Shown: positions 60,270 through 64,000 of the stretch, piece after piece | Layout: every line of letters begins with the position of its first letter | Numbering within the stretch: the stretch's first letter is position 1 | Assembly: GCF_000739775.1 (NCBI RefSeq) | Contig: NZ_BBJH01000005.1 | Span: 1 to 64,000 of the forward strand | Length of the DNA: 64,000 nucleotides | Direction: 5' to 3' | DNA from: Paraburkholderia heleia NBRC 101817 | GTDB lineage: Bacteria > Pseudomonadota > Gammaproteobacteria > Burkholderiales > Burkholderiaceae | Notes under the pieces: generated by a model | Database searches by the model: none | What the model was told of the DNA's origin: nothing | What the model saw: only the letters and a program-made list of their open reading frames with translations | Position numbers and translations under genes: made by a program

Positions 60270-61016
60270 TTAGTGGCTGCGCGCAGCGACACGCAGGTTG
60301 CTCGTATTGCCTTCCTTCGCGCCGCCGCGCGTGGTCGAGGTGAGGCGCGCGCCCGTCACGAAGAAGGCATGCAGGCCGTGCGCGAAGCGGTTGAGCTTCG
60401 TGACGATCGCCTTGTTGGCGCGGGTGAGCGCGTTGTAGCCGAGCACGGCGGGAATCGCAACGAAGAGGCCGAATGCAGTCATGATGAGCGCTTCGCCAAC
60501 GGGACCGGCCACGGCGTCGATCGAGGTTTGACCCGTCGCACCAATCGTCAGCAGTGCGTGATAGATGCCCCACACCGTGCCGAACAGGCCGACGAACGGC
60601 GCCGTGCTGCCGATCGAGGCGAGAATGGCGAGGCCGCTTTGCATCTTCGCGACGGATTCGTCCATCGTGTCCTTCAGGCAGCGCGTGACCCAGTCCGACA
60701 CGTCCATGCGGTCGTGCAGATGCGGCTGCGTCTGGTGATGGTGATCGGCCGCTTCCTGGCCCGAAAGCGCGAGCGCGAGGAACGGGTTGTCTTCGCGCGA
60801 GCCGCTGCCGAGCTTCTTCACGCCGTCGGCGAGGTCGTCCGAGTGCCAGAACTGCTGCTCGGCGTTCTTCGTGAGGCGTTTGAGGCGCGCGACATTCCAG
60901 CCCTTCACGACGATCACGCACCACGACAGCACCGACATGATCAACAACGCGAGCGCGATGCCGCGTGTCACGAGATCCCCTTGCGCCCAGACGTGGGCGA
61001 TACCGTAGTTCTGCAT
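60270..61016 (-). CDS. exbB: Biopolymer transport protein ExbB
   Basis: A 248-aa MotA/TolQ/ExbB proton-channel protein with three helices. The large cytoplasmic loop lies between helix 1 (about 17-40) and helices 2/3 (about 135-160, 180-205). The conserved GSTAPFVGLFGTVWGIYHAL and GPVGEALIMTAFGLFVAIPAVLGYN segments are present. It pairs with ExbD to power TonB. AGGATCAGGA precedes ATG 61016. Confidence 0.96.
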   Translation of the reverse strand: MQNYGIAHVWAQGDLVTRGIALALLIMSVLSWCVIVVKGWNVARLKRLTKNAEQQFWHSDDLADGVKKLGSGSREDNPFLALALSGQEAADHHHQTQPHLHDRMDVSDWVTRCLKDTMDESVAKMQSGLAILASIGSTAPFVGLFGTVWGIYHALLTIGATGQTSIDAVAGPVGEALIMTAFGLFVAIPAVLGYNALTRANKAIVTKLNRFAHGLHAFFVTGARLTSTTRGGAKEGNTSNLRVAARSH

Positions 61017-61063
61017 TCCTGATCCTCTTTATTCAATTCATGAAAGCGTGTGGCTTCAGCCGG

Positions 61064-61804
61064 TCAATCGTTCAGGCTGAATTCGAATGGTTGCGTATAG
61101 GCCGCGCGGACGGCCTCGCCGTTTTCCAGGTACGGCTTGCACGAGCTCTGGCGCATCGCGTCGAGCGCGGCATCGTCGAGGCGCGTGGAGCCGCTCGACT
61201 TCTTCAGCTCGATGTTTTCGATCTTGCCCGTGAGGCCCACGACGAAATGCACGAATGCCGTGCCGGTTTCGCCGCGCCGGCGCGAAAGCGTCGGGTAGTC
61301 GGGCTGTACGATGCGGCAGTCGAGGTGCGATACGTTTTTCGGCGCCGAGAGCGCCATGGCCGGCTTGGCGTCGGTGGCCGCCGCGGCTTGCGGTGCGGGC
61401 GCGGGCGATGTGGGGGCCGGCGATGTGGGGGCGGCGGGTGCGCTGGGTGCGGCTGACTCGATCGCTCGCTGCGAGGGCGCTTCGGCCACGGGCAGCGGCG
61501 CCGGCCTGGACTTGGGCTGAACTTTCGGCTTCTCGCGCGTCACGTGCGGGACCGGCAACGGCTGCGGCGGCGTGGGGGTGGACTGGATCGCCGCAGGGGC
61601 CGCGGCCGGCTCGGGCTTGAGCAGTTCGGCCATCATCGTCTGCGACTGGAGCGCGACGGGCGTCACGGGTTCGCGCTTCATCAGCACGACGGCGACGAGC
61701 GCGGCATGCAGCGCGACCACGATCGCGCCCGCGGTGACGACACGTCGATTGACGCGAATGGAGGAAGACGGCCGCGTGCCAGCGGTGGTTTGGAATGCCT
61801 GCAT
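61064..61804 (-). CDS. tonB: TonB energy-transducing protein
   Basis: A 246-aa protein anchored by an N-terminal helix (about 22-42) with a His in VALHAAL, then a Pro-rich spanning region (~70-160, many Pro-Ala/Pro-Thr) and the C-terminal TonB domain (PDYPTLSRRRGETGTAFVHFVVGLTGKIENIELKKSSG). It transmits energy to outer-membrane iron/haem receptors. No strong ribosome site precedes ATG 61804; the 20-codon ORF upstream may help its translation. Confidence 0.95.
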   Translation of the reverse strand: MQAFQTTAGTRPSSSIRVNRRVVTAGAIVVALHAALVAVVLMKREPVTPVALQSQTMMAELLKPEPAAAPAAIQSTPTPPQPLPVPHVTREKPKVQPKSRPAPLPVAEAPSQRAIESAAPSAPAAPTSPAPTSPAPAPQAAAATDAKPAMALSAPKNVSHLDCRIVQPDYPTLSRRRGETGTAFVHFVVGLTGKIENIELKKSSGSTRLDDAALDAMRQSSCKPYLENGEAVRAAYTQPFEFSLND

Positions 61805-61869
61805 GTTTTAGCGTGGCTGCCATGCGGACGGCGGCGTGCAGGCGAACCGGCGCGTCGTGTCGGGCAGCT

Positions 61870-61932
61870 TTATTGGCGAAAGATCAACAGCGAGATGCAC
61901 AACGTCGTTACGAATCCGAGCAGCAATTCCAT
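61870..61932 (-). CDS. Predicted 20-aa single-span membrane peptide upstream of tonB
   Basis: ATG at 61932 to TAA at 61870-61872 encodes MELLLGFVTTLCISLLIFRQ, a single hydrophobic helix with a charged end. AAAGGAGGT, a near-perfect anti-16S match, ends four bases before the ATG, the best ribosome site in this operon. It lies between bfd and tonB on the same strand, 65 bp before tonB, whose own ribosome site is weak. I know no named family for it. It could be a regulatory micro-protein, a coupling leader ORF, or chance. Confidence 0.6.
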   Translation of the reverse strand: MELLLGFVTTLCISLLIFRQ

Positions 61933-62093
61933 CACGACCTCCTTTGAGGGTCACGAACGGTAGCTGGCTGGTCGGGAGACGGGCTCGCTGTCGGCGGCGA
62001 TTGGTTGTCTGCGGCGCGTGGCGCGCGAGGCGCCCTTGGCTAAACGGGCGGACGGGGCAGGCGCGCATCGGTGGCCCGCTGCGCGCCATGGCT

Positions 62094-62348
62094 TCAGGCG
62101 GCCTTGCGCTCGTAAAACGTGAGCGCAACCGCATGGGGAGCCGCGGCGGGGAGCGCCGGTTGCGTCACCCCGCAGCGGCTCGCGCAGACGCCGCTTTGCA
62201 ACATCACGTCACGAACCGATGCTTCGCACTTGCCGCAGCAGGTCGCGACGCCGAGTTCGAACTGCAGTTCGTCGAAAGAATCCATGCCTTCCTCGATGGA
62301 GGCGCGGATCGTCCGGTCGGAGACGGATTTGCAAACGCAGACAATCAT
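62094..62348 (-). CDS. bfd: Bacterioferritin-associated ferredoxin
   Basis: An 84-aa protein with an N-terminal BFD-type [2Fe-2S] domain: MIVCVCKSVSDRTIR (CxC) and VATCCGKCEASV (CxxC). Bfd reduces bacterioferritin to release stored iron. A C-terminal ~30-residue tail has two more cysteines. A TTG at 62360 could add four residues, but ATG 62348 gives the standard start. It is controlled by a Fur box and leads into tonB-exbBD; bfr is 1.1 kb upstream, beyond murI. Confidence 0.94.
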   Translation of the reverse strand: MIVCVCKSVSDRTIRASIEEGMDSFDELQFELGVATCCGKCEASVRDVMLQSGVCASRCGVTQPALPAAAPHAVALTFYERKAA

Positions 62349-62371
62349 GGTGGACCGCAATAGAGAGAGTT

Positions 62372-62410
62372 AATGCGAATTATTATCATTATGTTTGCCT
62401 GGTTTGGCAA
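62372..62410 (-). promoter_or_regulatory. bfd promoter overlapped by a Fur box
   Basis: On the minus strand TTGCCA (62410-62405) and GATAAT (62387-62382) are 17 bp apart. AATGCGAATTATTATCATT (62372-62390, plus-strand reading) is a strong Fur box covering the -10. The bfd-tonB-exbBD group is thus expected to be induced in iron starvation. Confidence 0.88.
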
Positions 62411-62542
62411 GCGCGTAGGCGGATTTTTTGTAACAAGGGTGAGGGAAGTGAGCCCGCTTTGCTGAAACGGGGTTGAAACGCGAATGCCCGGCGAAGGGCG
62501 TAATCGCAAACCGGCAATCACCCCCGGCGTGGCGCCGGCACG

Positions 62543-63403
62543 TCAGGCGGCGTTCGCTTCCCGTTCCCGCGTGCGGCGCGAGGGGATGACCACGCGCTCG
62601 ACACGAGCGTCGAGCCCGAGCAGCGCGCCCGCCAGTTCGCGCAAGTGCGCGCCGTCGCTCGTCGAGCAGAAGCGAATGTCGTCGCCGCCCGCGCCGGCAG
62701 GCTCGCCGCCCGCGCGCAGGCCGTGCTGCTCGAGCACGCGTTCGAGCTGCCGTGCGATGGCGACGCTCGTGTCGACGAGCGTCATGCGTTCGCCGACGAT
62801 CGAGCGGATCGCCGCATCGAGAAACGGGTAGTGCGTGCAGCCGAGCACGAGCGTGTCCGCGCCCGCGTCGAGCATGGGCTCCACGTACGCGCGCAGCAGC
62901 GCCAGCAATTCGGCCGAGCCGATGTCGCAGCGCTCCACGGCCTCCACGAGGCCATGGCCCGGCTGGCACAGCACGCGCAGGTCGGCGGCGTGGCGATCCA
63001 CGAGCGCCTGAAAGCGCGCGCTGCGCAGCGTGACCTGGGTGGCGAGGACACCCGCCACGCGCGATTTCGAAACCAGCGCCGCCGGTTTGATCCCCGGCTC
63101 GACCCCGACGAGCGGGATGGCGAGCCGCTCGCGCACGAGCGCGATCGACTGCGCCGTGGCCGTGTTGCAGGCCACTACCAGCGCCTTCGCGCCCTGCGCC
63201 ACGAGCCATTCGCAGATCGCAAGCGTGCGGTCGGCGATGAAGTCGTCGTCGCGCTGGCCGTAGGGGGCATAGCGCGAGTCGGCGGCATACACGAGCCGCT
63301 CGGCGGGCAGCAGCGCGCGCACGGCGCGCAGCACCGAAAGGCCGCCGAGGCCGGAGTCGAAGATGCCGATGGGCGCAGCGCTGGAAGAGGCCGGAAGATT
63401 CAC
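62543..63403 (-). CDS. murI: Glutamate racemase
   Basis: Converts L- to D-glutamate for peptidoglycan. The two catalytic cysteines are in VVACNTATAQS and LGCTHYPFLDAAI. N-terminal PIGIFDSGLGGLSVLRAV and the Asp-Ser pair are typical. GTG 63403 gives 286 aa; a TTG at 63439 would give 298, and neither has a clear Shine-Dalgarno. It lies between bfr and bfd on the same strand, with the bfd Fur promoter downstream of it. Confidence 0.95.
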   Translation of the reverse strand: MNLPASSSAAPIGIFDSGLGGLSVLRAVRALLPAERLVYAADSRYAPYGQRDDDFIADRTLAICEWLVAQGAKALVVACNTATAQSIALVRERLAIPLVGVEPGIKPAALVSKSRVAGVLATQVTLRSARFQALVDRHAADLRVLCQPGHGLVEAVERCDIGSAELLALLRAYVEPMLDAGADTLVLGCTHYPFLDAAIRSIVGERMTLVDTSVAIARQLERVLEQHGLRAGGEPAGAGGDDIRFCSTSDGAHLRELAGALLGLDARVERVVIPSRRTREREANAA

Positions 63404-63458
63404 GGGGATGGGCGCAAAAGGGTTGGGGCGCAACCGCAAGGCGGACGGATGCGCGCGA

Positions 63459-63938
63459 TCAGGATTCTACCGAACCCATGGCCGACTGCTGGTAATTCTG
63501 GATACCGACCTTGCCGATGAGGTCGATCTGCGTTTCGAGCCAGTCGATGTGCTCTTCGGTGTCTTCGAGAATCGTCACGAAAATCTCTCGCGAAACGAAG
63601 TCGCGTACCGATTCGCAATAAACAATGGCTTCCTTGCAGGTGGACTGGGAAATCTGTTCGAGCTTCAAATCGCACTCGAGAATTTCGCTGGTTTCCTCGC
63701 CGATCAGCAGCTTATGCAGGTCCTGGAGGTTCGGCAGACCGTCGAGCATGAAAATACGCTCGATGAGCATGTCGGCATGCTTCATTTCGCCGATCGATTC
63801 GTCATATTCGTGCTTGCCCAGTTTCTCGAGACCCCAGTGCTTGTACATGCGGGCATGCAGGAAATACTGATTGATGGCCGTGAGCTCGTTCTTGAGCTGC
63901 GCGTTCAGATATTCGATGACCTTCTTGTCGCCTTGCAT
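63459..63938 (-). CDS. bfr: Bacterioferritin
   Basis: A 159-aa haem-containing ferritin. Ferroxidase ligands include Glu18 ([15 protein letters not shown]), Glu51 and His54 ([18 protein letters not shown]), and the later Glu/His pair in [14 protein letters not shown]. Met52 is the usual haem ligand. It stores iron that the Bfd ferredoxin downstream can release. AAAGGAAAG precedes ATG 63938. The frame is open to 63998 without support. Confidence 0.97.
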   Translation of the reverse strand: MQGDKKVIEYLNAQLKNELTAINQYFLHARMYKHWGLEKLGKHEYDESIGEMKHADMLIERIFMLDGLPNLQDLHKLLIGEETSEILECDLKLEQISQSTCKEAIVYCESVRDFVSREIFVTILEDTEEHIDWLETQIDLIGKVGIQNYQQSAMGSVES

Positions 63939-64000
63939 AGTCTTTCCTTTCTTTGTGGGGCCGTGACTGGTTTCCAACAATAAACGCTCGATACACAAAA

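Overview
The window is high-GC chromosomal DNA from a betaproteobacterium of the Burkholderiaceae, most likely the Paraburkholderia/Caballeronia/Burkholderia group. This rests on gene content and order (carAB-greA-yhbY-rlmE-ftsH-folP-glmM-pst-pho-ppk-ppx; imuA-imuB-dnaE2; ftrABCD; hemP; bfd-tonB-exbBD), on typical small proteins such as DUF3563, and on uniform codon use. Most of it is core genome. I saw no insertion sequence, prophage, integrase or CRISPR array.

Layout. 1-150 holds three copies of a 50-bp tandem repeat, followed by two small membrane-protein genes. 1.9-6.9 kb is a DNA maintenance and cell-wall block (tRNA-Val, dnaQ, rnhA, a YafS-like methyltransferase, gloB, mltD) with the same neighbourhood as in E. 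coli. 7.4-12 kb is carAB, behind a long untranslated leader. 12.2-19.3 kb is the greA / yhbY / rlmE / ftsH / folP / glmM housekeeping cluster. 19.6-30.6 kb is a complete phosphate module: PstSCAB transporter, PhoU, PhoB-PhoR, polyphosphate kinase and exopolyphosphatase, with PhoB-box-like repeats before pstS and between ppk and ppx. 30.7-34.3 kb has an OlsB-like acyltransferase, sixA, tRNA-Pro and a FAD-dependent dehydrogenase. 34.4-40.4 kb is an SOS mutagenesis cassette (imuA-imuB-dnaE2) under a textbook LexA box. 40.5-42.2 kb has an RmlD-like reductase and a divergent copper pair (CopZ-like chaperone, CueR-like regulator) with a canonical MerR-type promoter.

42.5-51.4 kb is mixed: DUF3563 small protein, a proline-rich exported protein, rlmJ, an aldo/keto reductase, 3-hydroxybutyrate dehydrogenase plus a patatin-like lipase, an aromatic/aspartate aminotransferase and uvrB. 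51.6-64 kb is rich in iron genes: Fur-box-preceded ftrABCD, hemP with a Fur-overlapped promoter, bfd with another Fur-overlapped promoter leading into tonB-exbB-exbD, and bacterioferritin. Interspersed are osmC, a DUF1857 protein, pirin with its divergent LysR regulator, and murI.

The least expected signals are: (i) a 20-codon, single-membrane-segment ORF with a perfect Shine-Dalgarno between bfd and tonB (61870-61932, minus strand); (ii) a structured, T-run-ended region directly downstream of hemP that looks like a Fur-controlled sRNA; (iii) the left-edge 50-bp repeats; (iv) a long-range inverted repeat with a T-tract between carB and greA; and (v) a methyltransferase that lacks the glycine-rich SAM motif I and has a low-complexity insert in its place.
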